Of a stretch of 64,000 bases of DNA, positions 1 to 11,274 are shown in pieces. Under the pieces are notes generated by a model. The model saw only the letters and a program-made list of their open reading frames with translations, ran no database searches and was not told where the DNA came from. Position 1 is the first letter of the stretch. Each line of letters begins with the position of its first letter. The translations under genes were made by a program, and so were the position numbers. This DNA comes from Thozetella sp. PMI_491 (Eukaryota > Ascomycota > Sordariomycetes > Chaetosphaeriales > Chaetosphaeriaceae), in the NCBI GenBank assembly GCA_021432635.1, contig MU270047.1, positions 186,001 through 250,000 on the forward strand. The letters run 5' to 3'.

Positions 1-152
1 GCTCCATCTGCGCATGGCCGATTTACCCCCTTCCATCGAAGGGTCCCCCATTCATGCAGCAGAGCCAACTGTACTGGAGCTGCATCCTGATCTGGGAGCT
101 GATGATCTCTCTCAATAGCCACCACGCATGCCGGCCGCCCCTCTTGCCGCTC

Positions 153-514
153 TTAGATGCCTCCCTCGCTCGGGCTCTGAAGCGGACGGCCGGAATCGTG
201 ACCCGCGTGATAGACATCTTGTGCAAAGGCATTGGAGGCTCCCTCGATGCCGGATCCCACATCAACCTCGGGCGTGCGACCTCGTGCTGCCCCGACAGGC
301 AATGGAGCCTTGGAGGGGTGTGAGCACGGCTAACTCTCGGTGTTGACTCGGTATCTCCTCGACTTACACGGAAGGCGGAAGGCGGGGCACGGAGCAGCCA
401 CAGGCTGAGAGCGGGGTAGAGGGCCCAGCACCCAACAACCGCTGCAAGGGAACGGAGAAGGAGGGTGGGGGAGAGAGCAGTAGCATCAACAAACGCGGCT
501 AGTGAAACGATCAT
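153..514 (-). CDS. candidate small membrane protein, two exons (100 aa)
   Basis: I do not recognise this gene; it is a proposal from splice logic. An ATG at 514 opens a 49-codon exon (514-368) with a hydrophobic stretch at about residues 17-43 that could form one or two membrane segments or a signal anchor. The exon ends at a perfect GTAAGT donor. A 59-bp intron (367-309) ending AAG joins in phase 0 to an exon (308-153) encoding 51 residues and a TAA. The second exon is polar, with a Gly/Ser/Asp/His-rich tail. Both exons have plausible fungal codon use. Weak points are the lack of a textbook branch site, the AAG acceptor and no known homologue. Reading through the intron instead gives a 163-residue frame to position 23 that looks much less protein-like after residue 49. 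Confidence 0.4.
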
Positions 515-1667
515 GGCCTGCGATCCGGGCTCGGCTGCCCTTCCATTGCAACTTGCATGAAGAGGGTGCCAATTGGGAAATTCTGCTGCTGCATGCTAAA
601 TCGAGACGCCTCACCCTCGCTCTATCATATACGGGATACACATGCATGCCCCGGCGGCCTGCCAACCACGCCCCAGAGACAAACGTAAACTTTGCCCCTT
701 CCCCTCGGCTGTGTGCCTGCTGCCTGCAGGACAATGAATGTTTTGGAGCGTGCACCTTTCTTATGGGCTTCTTCGGCTCTCTTGCGGATCAGTGCGGGGT
801 ACGGCCGTACTTTGCGTTTGCAGCCTTCGTCGGCTTCGGACCTAGTGGGCACCGCGCTGCCCTTGAATCATGTCATGCGTGTGCTGCTGGTACGATGCAC
901 CTCATCGTGCCGTGCCCTTCAACGGACCACAAGAGCACTCCTTGGGCCACGCTGGTCCTCTGGTCTCAAGCGTCTACATAGTACCTGGCCTCTGCCCCTA
1001 CCCTTGATTATCCTCAATTCCATGCCGCCTCGACGGCTAGCCACCTTGATGGCCCAGGGGCGGGCCGCCCAACGGCCCTCAGTCGCCGCAAGTCTAGTCA
1101 AAAACAGAGTACATAGGTAGGCTAGGAGATGACCCGGCAATGCGCTCGCAGTTTCGTCGGGATCTAGCTTGACTACGGTCCACTGTCGCGGGGCCCGCCA
1201 ATGCCCCTAGTGTGAGGTGTGAGCAGCTAGCAGCTCCCTCCTGGAATCGCCTAGGCCGACGCCGTCTACTCGAGGCCTTGCATCTCATAGAGCTACCCAC
1301 CGCCGCCGCAGGCGCCCGTGGGGTTGAGCTTAGCCGCCGCTTCATGTGGCACCGCCCAAGGGTTTCGAAAAAGGCACGATGAGTTGAATGAGGGTCTAGT
1401 AAACAAATAGGGGCGCTACCCGATAATCCCAATGACATGACCCCAATATGCTGCTCAGCATGCTGCCTTAAAACGCCAGGCTAAACCGGATACACGAGGG
1501 CAGGAAAAATAAGCGCCCGCTTCCTGGCCATCGTGGCCGCGCGGCGCCGCACTTCTAGGCCATGCTGCAACCACAAACACTGTGCTGTCCGCCGACCACG
1601 CCTGATGCCTCTGTATAATCCCCGTATGCGATGCTTTATATGCTTTGATCCCCATGCCCCACGAACC
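515..1667. other. intergenic, no gene seen
   Basis: This is the upstream side of the candidate small gene at 153-514 and the 3' side of the Hsp90-like ATPase gene. Short open frames on both strands lack ATG starts, splice continuity or recognisable motifs. I see no RNA gene or repeat. Confidence 0.6.
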
Positions 1668-4600
1668 TTAGTCGAGCAAGCTCTGGTATCCCGTTGGCGC
1701 GGAGCCTCTGTTGTACGGAGGAGGCGGCGGGAGTGGCTGGCCGGCCTCGAATCCAGCCGAAGACGTCTCGGCGGCTCCTCTCGATGTCGAAGCCTGGGCC
1801 GGCGCCTGTGTCCATAGCACGGCCTTGGCCATCATCTTGGGAAAGTATTGCTGGATAAACGATTCCCTGCTTCGTGTTAGTAACCATGTCGCTTGTCACC
1901 TGCGGCGCTGCAAAGAGGCCAGCTGACTTACGTGTAGTAGCTGTGGTCCGAGTTATGTGGCTTGACCAGGTTGTGTGCAAGCTCGTGTGCCATCACGACC
2001 CACCACCACGTCGCAGCCTCGACTCTGGCTTGGTTCGCACCGCTGCCGCTCTTCATGCCCGTCGAATGCAGCTGAATGAAGAAGCGTAGGTTGCAAAAGA
2101 CGCTCCCGTTGCTGTTGAATGCAATTGTTCCGCCCTTCTCGTCGTAGAAAATGTGAACGGCACACGGGTTCAGCCCGTAGATGCCGCCGATGTCGCGGAG
2201 CAGGGTCTCGAACTGGGCAATGGCGCCGACCTGGTCCGTGAGGAACTTGCCCGGCTCTACCGATAGCTCCCTGTCGACAAAGACCCGCATGCCGCCGGGT
2301 GCTTCAGCGGCGAAGTTGAGGTTCTGCGCCGAGGTTGAGTCGCAGTAAGTTGCTTGTTCCTTCACTAGCTCGGTTGTTGGGGGAGAAAACATGGTGTTGG
2401 AGTCATGTGCTCGTGTCGACCGAATAGCATTCAGCAAGTTCTGCTGAACAACCGCGGGGGACGTGACGCGGCCGTCGTCCTGGGGTCTCTTTTGGCCATG
2501 ACCACCATGGCCCGAGCTGGACGGACCAGCCACGTCTGTGGGTGGCTTGGGTTCAGGAGCGGGGAGGAAGTTGCTGAGTTGCTTCTCGAGTTCATCAGTT
2601 GACTCGAATCCGAGTTTCCGCGAGAGGTTGGAGAATAAGCCTCTCTTGGGACGCCGGTCCTGCGGCGAGGTGGGCAAGATCTCGTCCTCGGGAGAGTCGT
2701 CAAAGGACCCGGGCATTTTAGGTATGGGCGGCCTGGCTATCTCCTGATTTGCAGCCTCGGCCGCCTGGTTCTGGCGCGTCCACTCTTTTTCTCGCTCCTG
2801 GATCTTGCGCTGCTCCTCCTCGAGGGCCTTGCGTCGTTCCTCCTCGGCAATCCTCGCCTCGGCAGCCTTGGCCCGAAGAATACGGTCGACATTGTATCCA
2901 CGGTCGCGCAGGTTGAGTAAGTCAAGCTTAAGGAAAGGCTCAAAGAAGAAGTACGCCTGCTGGCTCGGCCGGCTGAGAAGAAGTTGACAGATGGCCTGAC
3001 CGACCTGATACATGTCGGGCCTGCCTTCGGCTGCGACATACAAGATCCAAGCACCGCCAGTGTGGGCACTAGCCGCTGACCGCCGCTCGGTATGTGTTTG
3101 GCCTTGACCCCTGAGGGACCGACGGAGGGCTACTGAGCGCACAACCTCAACCTTTAGGTTCTTCTCCAGCCATTTTGCGTCATGCTTGATCGAATCCGGT
3201 TTATACTTGGCGTACTCGTACAAGAAGATCTTGGTTCGTTCTAGCACGTGTTTCCGGAGCCATTCCGCCCCCTCTTGCTTCTCGGTGTGGGCTCCGATCC
3301 TAATGTCCTCCTGAATCTTGCTTCCTAGGGTTTCGGAGCCAAGAGCCATGTAGAAGGCCTCGAGCGCGTCTTCCTCCGGAGCGCAGAGAAGCGAGTTCTT
3401 GAAGAGGCGGTAGCTGATGTAGTCGTCTAGAATGACGATGTCGCTGGGTTTCGCTAGCTGATACTGTCGGATGGGTGCTTCGTCTTCATCATTGGGGTCT
3501 GCCTCCTTGGTCTTGCCCTGCGAAATTTCCCGCGATCCAAGTAGAAAGGCCGAATTTTGCATCTTTTTGAATAGCGTCTTGTCCCGCTTTAGGGTCCGTA
3601 TGTCGTCAGCAAGGCTTCTGAGAAGGTTGAGATACTTCTCAGAACTTTGGAGAACGCTTAACAGCCGCGCCGGCTCGCCGCAGGCCAACTCGGCAAGCTC
3701 AACCTTGGTGGGCTCAGTCTTCGCGCCGCACTTGAAGAGAAAAGTGTTTGCATTGGTCCCGAAATCGACAAAGTCAAAGATATCGCCGTAGGTGGATGAG
3801 CTTCCTAGGTAAACATTCTGCGGCCGAACAAGCTCCATGGTGGCCACGGGTTTCTCTGAGCCCGCCTTTTGTCTCCGCACGGGCACAATAGCAGCATCTC
3901 GAAGCCTCGCGATGTGGTTTTGCCCTAGGTCGCCGATGCGTGTCGTAAAGTATTCAAACAGTATAGTCGCAGCCTGCCGATCCTGAGGCGGGTTCGCTAG
4001 CAGCCTCTCCACGCACCCGGTGATCGGGGGGTCTCGAGGCACGCCGAACTTGCTCGCATGGTCATGGAGCTCCGCCTTGAGGATGCTGTATCCGAGCACA
4101 GCGGCCTTGACGTCTGTGACGCAGGCAGATGGGGCTACAAGCTTAGTATCATTGCCCTGGAGGGGAAGGATCGCCTTCTTTGTGCCGCTTAGGTCGAAGG
4201 AGGCATAGTTGTTGAGCTGATGATTCGCGATGAAATAGGTCATGGCGTTCTTTCTCAAGCTAGCGTCACTGGAGGCCATCATGTCAACAAGCTCCGGGAC
4301 CGTAGGGAATGAGCGCAGCCCGAGGAGGGAGAGGAAGCGCCCTTCCGGGCTGCTTACTCGGTAGCTACCAGGCGGGCCGGGCCATTGGAGGAGGGGTAAC
4401 TTCAGGCTTCGCAGGGTGTCTTTAGGCTCGAAAAGCTCCGAGACCCTGTACCGCGCACTGGACGGTTGCGTTGACTCCATCCCCGCTGGGCCTGCCTCGG
4501 CTGGTACGAGTCGGGACTCTTTAAGCTTCTTCATATCAGCAGCGGGTATGTCGTCCTTGACTGACGCAAGATACTTGATGAGCTCGACATGACTCCACTT

Positions 4601-7075
4601 GGCGCGGCCCTTCTCGCCTTCTTCCGCGGACGGATTCAACAGGCGGGTAAAGATTGTGTCCAGGTCCACCGTCTTGCGCACTCCGAGGGCGGTCAGGAAC
4701 TTGTCCTTGAGCGGCACCTTCACTTGGAGCACGGGCAAGTCGTCGAACAGCTTGACTGATGAGAAGAAGGATTCGCCAGGCTTCTTCATACCCATCTTGG
4801 TGGGCATCACTGTAACGTTCTGTAGTATGTTGGCCACCATACCTTTCCCGGCAAGGCTGATGTTTTCCCAATTCTTCGACAGGACAGAAAGTACCTGCGA
4901 AGCGAACTCCGGGGACTTGGTTAAATTCTGATCATCCTCCTTAGTCGGGGCTGAGTCGACAAGGAACTTCAGCCAAGGGACAATCTCCAGCGGCTGCCAC
5001 CCCAGAGCTTGCAGGTGAGTCAGAGGGATATTGACCGTGAAGGCAATCGGCAGAGTGGTGGGTGGGACCGGCATGGAGGACGGGATCTGGCTACCGCTCA
5101 GATAATGCTCCACGCTGCCGAGGGCAATGATGTCGCCTGAGTCGCCGCTGCCCTCGCTGACGGTGGCCACAGCGACGTCCAGGAGGCGCCTCTTGCTGGA
5201 ACTGTCGAGCTCGCCCGTGGCGGCACCTTTACCAACCCATGCGATGAAGTGCCGCAGCTGGTCTTTGTCGAGCGCTTTCGCCCCAAGCTCCTGGACAACG
5301 TCGTCGACTGTGATCGACATTATCAGCCCAAAGTCGGTCAACTTTCGGATGAAGGGAGCGTCCTTCATGTCCTTCAAGATGACTGGGATGCCGCTGACAA
5401 ACTTCGCCAGCTCGTCAGACGAATTGCGCACTTTTGTGGTCAGTAGCACCCCGCGGGACGAGTACACCTCGATAGCAGGTTTCTTGTAGGCCATCCAGAA
5501 CGCCTCCTCAATGATCTGGGCTACATGGGCGCTCGGCGTGGAGTCGCCAAAGGTATACGTCTTGAGGATGTGCATTGCTTCGGGAACAAACTTGGCGACA
5601 TCGGCAGGTATGGGACCGGCCCCCTTGCCGGTAGCATCCGAGGCGGCCTTCAGCTTAGTATTCAGATCTCCCATCTCGTTGGCAAAGGCCAGCCGCGTCA
5701 TGATGCCCGCCACGCGGAGCATCTCAATGTTCCAAGAACGCACCCAGCGAGCATTGAGGTCGATAGCTTCGCGCTCGACGGTCGGGATGACTGAAGGGGC
5801 AGAAATGTGCATTCCTGCGCCAGTGGTTTGGGTTGTTGGGAACCCGATGAATATCCTGCCGCCGGGCTTTTTACTGGGCAACACTGATGCGAAGACATCG
5901 GCAGTCTTGGACACTTGGTTTGTGGCAGAGGAGCTCTCCGAGGCTTGGGCCTCGTCGTAGGACGAGGTAAGGATGGCGAGCTTCGTCGTCTTGGGAGGAG
6001 GCTTCTTGGTTGCTCTCTCAAGCTCCGCGGAGAACGCGGCTGTCACTTGGGTACGGATCGCCCCCGTCGTCACGCGGAGGAAGATGCTCGAGGTTGATGT
6101 CGCCGTCAAGTCTTCGGCAATTGCATCTTGTGCCGCTTTCTCTTCCTTCGCTTTTTTGTTGTTGGCCGGGTTTCCGCCTGACGTTAGCCTTGAGAAGAAG
6201 CTCTTGAGGGAGGGAAGCTGCTCTGAGGCCGAGGAGTAGTATGTGTCGTTCGCCTTGGCCGCCTGAGGCTTCCATCCGATGGCACTCATGAATGTCGCGT
6301 TGATCTGAGCACTCGTCCGCTCAACCGCCGACAGGGTCATCAACCCATCTTTTGTCCTGGTCTCCAGATCGCGGGGGATTGGGACATTGGCACTTGGTGA
6401 CGTCTTCTTCTGCAAGGCTAGTATCTGGTAGTCGTCGATCCAGAACTCGATTTTCTGTAGGGCAACAAAGGTCAAGCTGGTGGCCAGAAACTGGCCGATA
6501 GAGAGGAGATTCGGTAGAGGGGTAGTGCTGTTCCTGTAGTCTAGGACGAATGCCGTGTCCGAGCTGCCCTGGCCGGCGGGCAGCTGAAGCTTCCTGGTAA
6601 ACAGGGCATTTCCTTTCCAGTAAAAGGCCATGGCCTCGTTTCCTGAGCTGACAAAGGGCTCCTCACAGTCGGCGAAGACGCTATAAAAGCCAACACCAAA
6701 TGCACCAATCTTGGTCTCGTCGGGGTTGCCCTCTGCTATTCTCTTCAGCCGACCCCAGTCTGTCTTGGTGAACGGCTGACCGTTGTTCTGGACGAGAAGC
6801 CGCCTCAGGGTATGGTGGGTGACGGTATGCTTGAGGAGCTCGGATCGGTTGGTCGTCTGAGGTAGGGGGACCTGCGTCGATGGGAGCGTCTCCCACTTGA
6901 TCTTGACTGTCGTAGCTTGCGCATCGGCGGCATTCTGAATCAGTTCCCGAAGCGTAGTCCATTCCCCAGAGTACCGGGCCAGCACCTTGTCGATCAGCGC
7001 CCTGGTATCTACCGTAACAGCCTCTTCATCCTCGCCATCCTTCAGCGCGGCGGCGCGCAGCCGCGAATAATCCAT
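1668..7075 (-). CDS. Hsp90-like (sacsin-type) ATPase protein, DUF3684 family, 1780 aa
   Basis: The start is the ATG at 7075, because the upstream in-frame codons begin only with TTG. Exon 1 runs 7075-1932; a 65-bp intron (1931-1867, GTAAGT donor, branch TACTAAC, acceptor CAG) leads to exon 2 at 1866-1668. Without splicing, translation stops right at the donor. The N terminus has GHKL ATPase hallmarks: RELIQNAADA (N box) near residue 40 and IGAFGVGFYSVF (G-rich ATP lid) near residue 120, as in sacsin and Hsp90. The middle is long and without recognised motifs. Residues about 1430-1480 form a Glu/Arg/Lys-rich coiled coil. The C-terminal domain carries HELAH (from residue 1697) in a metzincin-like spacing. 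Fungal DUF3684 proteins are large and uncharacterised; a chaperone-like role is inference from the ATPase fold. Confidence 0.85.
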
Positions 7076-8046
7076 CGTGTTGCTCGACTCGCGCGGGTTC
7101 GTTGGGGGAGCGAATGCAAAGCAGGTCAAAGGTGTAGTTCGGTCGAGAGTCTGACCAGGGCCAGCTCAGCTCTGCATGACGCGGCACGAGGCAGGCGCCA
7201 AGCTAGGGAAGATACGGAATACAACCAGCTAGCTTGAGAAGATTCGAGAAACGACCAGGCCTCCAGGGTTCTTCTAGAATGCGGAAAAGACCAAAGAATA
7301 CTGCGCAGCCGCCGCCTTTTCAAGGCTCCAATTCCGTGACGTCCATGGTTGACGTTGGCTCCGTAGGGACTCGCCCGAGGTTGGTGGCCAATGTTTCAGG
7401 CGGTAGGGAGGCGTGGGGGGACCTGCAGCCAGCTCCGGAGGCGCCCAATTGGCTGGAGATGAAGCGCTAACGTAGAAACGTCTAGGCCTACCTTGCTGCC
7501 GGGAATCGGCTGGCTAGAGCCGCTAAGTCCGCTGTGAGATCGGCCACACAGTCGCACTCTTACAGAAAAGTCCCGACCCCAGGAAAAGGGTAGCAGGTAA
7601 TGACTACATAGTACTCCGTAGTGACAGGTTCCCCAGGAAACTGAATGGGGAGAGACTCTTGCCACGCCAGTGGGCAGTTTTTTTTATTTTTATTTTTTTA
7701 CGAATATCTACATTCAAGTACCTAGGTAATTGCCCAAGGTACTGAGGGTCTTGTTTCCAGCTGCCGTCTTACCCCTACCTGTTTGTTACTACGTCCCAAA
7801 CCCATGCGCCGGGCTTTCCTCGCCCTATCCATCAGGCACCAGCGCAAGTCGGGGTTAGGGTTGACATAAAAGTCAAGCTGTCCGCGTGTGAAGAAACCCA
7901 TAAGGCGTGTTGGCCCACTTTTCTCGGTGACCGACCTCTGCTCCGGCGCGAGCGGATGCGTTCGTACGAGGCCCTTATAAGTTTGGCATGGAGCGGCGCG
8001 ACTGCTCCCCATCTGGCAGCTAAGGACGTCACCATCGACGGGTGCC
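7076..8046. promoter_or_regulatory. divergent intergenic region, ATPase gene / AIM32
   Basis: About 970 bp separate two divergently transcribed start codons, so the region must hold both promoters. It contains a T-rich run at 7677-7700 interrupted by single A residues. No specific operator can be assigned. Confidence 0.5.
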
Positions 8047-9197
8047 ATGTCGTTCCGACCGCTAGTCAGAGCAGCAAGGACTTGCGCATCGCCAGCATTC
8101 GCTGCCGCGCAACGGCGCATCGCCTCCTCCAAGGCCAAGGCCCCGGCCTTCCCTACTGTCCAAGCCTGTCCGTCGCCGACATGCGACTGCGCTGCCACGC
8201 CCGACATGCCTGATGGCTTCGAGATCGATCACAAGACCCTGTTGAACGGGCTCATATCCTCGTTTGCGCAGCAGGTGCTCGTGTGCACGGGTAAAGACGA
8301 CTGGCCGTCGCGGATAGAGGAGGACAACAGCGGCGACAACTTGGCCGCTGACTTGAGAGAGCTCGTCGGGCGCGGGGGCGTATATAACGATGTGAGTCTG
8401 GGAGCTGGCATGCGGAAGCAGCAGACGGCCTGTCCCGCCGCGACCAACCTTCTAGCAAGTGCTAATGGCCAGTCTGCGTGCAGCCGTTCCATAACATCTC
8501 GGTCCTGAACTCGTCCTTGCCCTCTTCCATGCCGAAGCGGACGGAGCTACAGACCACCTCGGCCTACCTCCTCCCTAGCTTCAAATATGTACCCTTTCTC
8601 CCGCGTGTGTCCTTCGACAGCGTCGAGGCATTAGCCAAAGGCTACCTATTGCCAGAGAAGCTGCATCCAGCACACGATGGGCTATCGCCGATCCATCGTG
8701 ATAGACTGCTCCGCAAGCCGGCGTACCAGGGCTTGCTCTACGGCGTCCGAGACGTCGATGACATCCTCGTCCTTATTTGTGGGCACGGAGGACGGGACAA
8801 CAGGTGCGGCATATATGGTCCGCTGTTGCGCACGGAATTCGAAGACAAGCTCCCGCGGGCCGGCGTCGAGGTGCTTTCCGGGCCCGTACAGGTCGATATA
8901 CCAAGTCTACATGCCCTGGCAGGCGAAGGGTCCGGAAGGACGTTTACCTCGCGGGTCGGGCTGATCAGCCACATAGGCGGGCACAAGTTCGCTGGTAACG
9001 TGGTCATCTATCTGCCGCCGCACCTGAAGACCGAGCAGGGCGAGCCACATCCTTTGGCAGGCCACGGGGTGTGGTACGGGAGAGTGGAGCCCCTGCATGT
9101 GGAAGGGATAGTGGCAGAAACCATCCTACAGGGTCGCGTCATTGCAGACTTGTTCCGAGGAGGGATCAATCAGGCTGGCGAAATAATTAGACTGTAA
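8047..9197 (+). CDS. AIM32: AIM32-like mitochondrial thioredoxin-like ferredoxin
   Basis: Two exons, 8047-8391 and 8484-9197, are separated by a 92-bp intron (GTGAGT donor, CAG acceptor) joined in phase 0, giving 352 aa. The N terminus is basic and Ala/Arg/Ser-rich with no acidic residue for about 50 positions, as in a mitochondrial presequence. The C-terminal half has the Suc_Fer-like thioredoxin fold signature: CX8C (Cys214 and Cys223 in CGHGGRDNRC) and HX3H (His278 and His282), which in yeast Aim32 bind a [2Fe-2S] cluster. The start is the first ATG in frame. In yeast this family acts in mitochondrial redox and import quality control; the role here is by family. The next gene begins about 250 bp downstream on the same strand and is also a mitochondrial redox protein. 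Confidence 0.9.
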
Positions 9198-9430
9198 AAC
9201 TTCTTGATAGACACAAATGTACACGACCATTTCAAGCAGCGCGAGGTTGTGCGGCCGCAATAGGAGCACTCGACCTGAGAAATGTTGTTGCTAAAGGAGG
9301 TAGTAGCCCTCGTTAATTGCATACTGGGCTGACCAAATAACGTTAGGTCCAATCAGCATCTAGTAAATCACTTCTGGAGAACCAAGAAACTGAGAGTCGT
9401 CGTGTGGATGAGAACTTCGCGCCTCGACCA

Positions 9431-9448
9431 ATGCTGGCCATGATATGA
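9431..9448 (+). promoter_or_regulatory. five-codon upstream ORF overlapping the CYC2 start
   Basis: A short frame starts at ATG 9431, has a second ATG at 9440 and ends in TGA at 9446-9448. That stop overlaps the CYC2-like start ATG at 9445 in an ATGA arrangement. If the transcript begins upstream of 9431, initiation here would compete with, or couple to, the main start. The transcription start is not known. Confidence 0.45.
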
Positions 9449-10923
9449 CCTCTAGCAATCTTTTGAATGCTCTGCCTCGGAGGGCCGCCTTGGCCGTCCT
9501 CCCTACAGCCCTAAAGCCGATGCTGGCTCGGGCGAAGCTGCCATTATTTTCAGTAGCCGCCTTGCGATGTGTAGCAAAAGCGGCGCGGCCTGGACCCTGG
9601 CCGTGGGTTGGGAGCTCGCGCACTTTCACTAGCACAGCGGCCACAAGACAAACCCAAACCAACCCCAAGGCTGCTCATCCCAGCAGGATCAGGAGACCCG
9701 GATCCCCTCGGCCAGTAATACTCATCGGGGGTGGCTGTTTCATCGCCGGCCTCGTGCTATATACGCTGTTGAGCGAAAGGAGCGATCCTATCTCGAATTC
9801 GCCCTCGCTCTTGGGCCGCGTCCTTCTGGACAAACCGCTCAACGAACGGAGCTTCGAGCCCTTTACCATTGTCTCAAGAGAGCAAGTTTCACCTACTAGC
9901 TTCATCATCGATGTGCAACCTACCACGAGTCTACAGTACGACCCTTCTGGCTTCGTGGCCACACACCTCCTGCGAGGCGTCCACAGAAATATGGCCACAG
10001 TCGCCAAGGCCTGGGAGCACGGCCTCTGGCACATTGAGGTCAAGCACCCGCTCATACAGGTCGCGCGCGAGTACACGCCTCTTGCACCCCGCGAGGGCCA
10101 GGAAGCCTACGACCTCGCGCGTGGCTCGTTGCGCTTTCTGATCCGTACCGTGGACGGCGGCGAAGTGTCGCACTACCTTGCGGGCCTCGGCGTCGGCGAT
10201 GAGATCGAGCTGCGCGGGCCGCACCTCGGCTTTGAAGTCCAGGAGAGGCTAGGCAGTGCCGGACATCTCGTCTTCCTTGCCGGAGGGACGGGCATCGCGC
10301 CCGCGCTGCAGGCCGCTCGTGCCGTCTTGGACGGAAGCTCTAGGGATGGCTCGGCGGATTCTGGACAGGTGGTTAGAAACCCGATCGTATCCATCATCTG
10401 GGCAAATCGGAGATCCTCGGACTGCCAGGGCTGCAACGCTATATCCTCGAGCTTCACCATGCTTGCTGAGAAGGGATCCAATGCCATCGTTGCACAGCTC
10501 GCCGAGATGAAGAGACGCCACGGCAACCGTCTCGAAGTCTTGTGCACTGTCGATGAAGAATCCAATTTCATCAACGCTGCACTTATCACCGCAGCAGCGA
10601 TCAAGGAGTCCAGGCCCCCCTCCCGAGCAGACCATCAAGGCCCTGTGGCTGGATGTCGATACCACTCCGTGGCGCTCTTAGTTGCCTCAGATGGGCGTGA
10701 CTCCGGTGATGGGCCGTGTACATGTCGGGGATCGGACGGGAAACTCCAGGCTGGAAAAAAGTTGATGATGGTCTCCGGGCCAGACGGCTTTGTTGCCGCA
10801 CTCGCCGGTCCGAAGCGCTGGGCTGAGGGGAAGGAGCGCCAAGGACCCGTTGGCGGGGTTCTTGGAGACATATTTAAGAGAAACCCTCGCGCTTGGGCTG
10901 ATTGGATGGTGCTGAAGCTTTAG
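9445..10923 (+). CDS. CYC2: CYC2-like mitochondrial FAD/NAD(P)-binding oxidoreductase
   Basis: A single exon encodes 492 aa. Residues 1-70 are an Arg/Ala-rich mitochondrial targeting region. Residues about 90-109 form one membrane helix beginning at PVILIGGG. A ferredoxin-reductase-type FAD domain follows, with the RxYTPL flavin motif near residue 207 and a GEVSHYL phosphate-contact segment near 238. The NAD(P) domain carries GGTGIAP near residue 279 and a late VSGPDGF loop. This order matches yeast Cyc2, a flavoprotein of the inner mitochondrial membrane that acts with cytochrome c haem lyase. A generic cytochrome-b5-reductase relative is the alternative. The nucleotide domain contains Ser/Gly-rich insertions. 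It is a tandem neighbour of the AIM32-like gene. Confidence 0.85.
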   Translation: MTSSNLLNALPRRAALAVLPTALKPMLARAKLPLFSVAALRCVAKAARPGPWPWVGSSRTFTSTAATRQTQTNPKAAHPSRIRRPGSPRPVILIGGGCFIAGLVLYTLLSERSDPISNSPSLLGRVLLDKPLNERSFEPFTIVSREQVSPTSFIIDVQPTTSLQYDPSGFVATHLLRGVHRNMATVAKAWEHGLWHIEVKHPLIQVAREYTPLAPREGQEAYDLARGSLRFLIRTVDGGEVSHYLAGLGVGDEIELRGPHLGFEVQERLGSAGHLVFLAGGTGIAPALQAARAVLDGSSRDGSADSGQVVRNPIVSIIWANRRSSDCQGCNAISSSFTMLAEKGSNAIVAQLAEMKRRHGNRLEVLCTVDEESNFINAALITAAAIKESRPPSRADHQGPVAGCRYHSVALLVASDGRDSGDGPCTCRGSDGKLQAGKKLMMVSGPDGFVAALAGPKRWAEGKERQGPVGGVLGDIFKRNPRAWADWMVLKL

Positions 10924-11274
10924 GCTTGACGTTTACCAGCACTTGGAGCAGCGCAGGCTACCTGCTTGCCGCTCGTGATCTGCCACTGGCGATGTACTAT
11001 TCTGTACTATTAACAAGACTGCGCTCCGGCGGGAGCGGAACGCGCTGTCTACTGTGAGAACTGTAACATTAGACTACCACAAACAAGCACACTGAAAAAA
11101 CACGAGCGATAGGAACGAGAATAGACAAAATGGACATTGAGGTCTCGTCCTCTCAAATTTAGACGGCTAGGCGGCAAGCCAATCCCTCCAACGCCACCCA
11201 ATGCTATGATATCATTCAACAAAAAGGAAGCCAAGTAAAACTACAGGAGAAACTCGATCGATTCCTCGTCTCCC
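10924..11274. other. convergent 3' region, CYC2 / NEO1
   Basis: About 350 bp lie between two converging stop codons, and presumably hold both 3' UTRs. No gene or repeat is seen. Confidence 0.6.

Noticed and set aside
23-367. Continuation of the minus-strand frame from 514 to 23 as one exon
   Set aside because: The GTAAGT donor at 367 and the more protein-like phase-0 second exon favour a two-exon model; the unspliced part looks non-coding.
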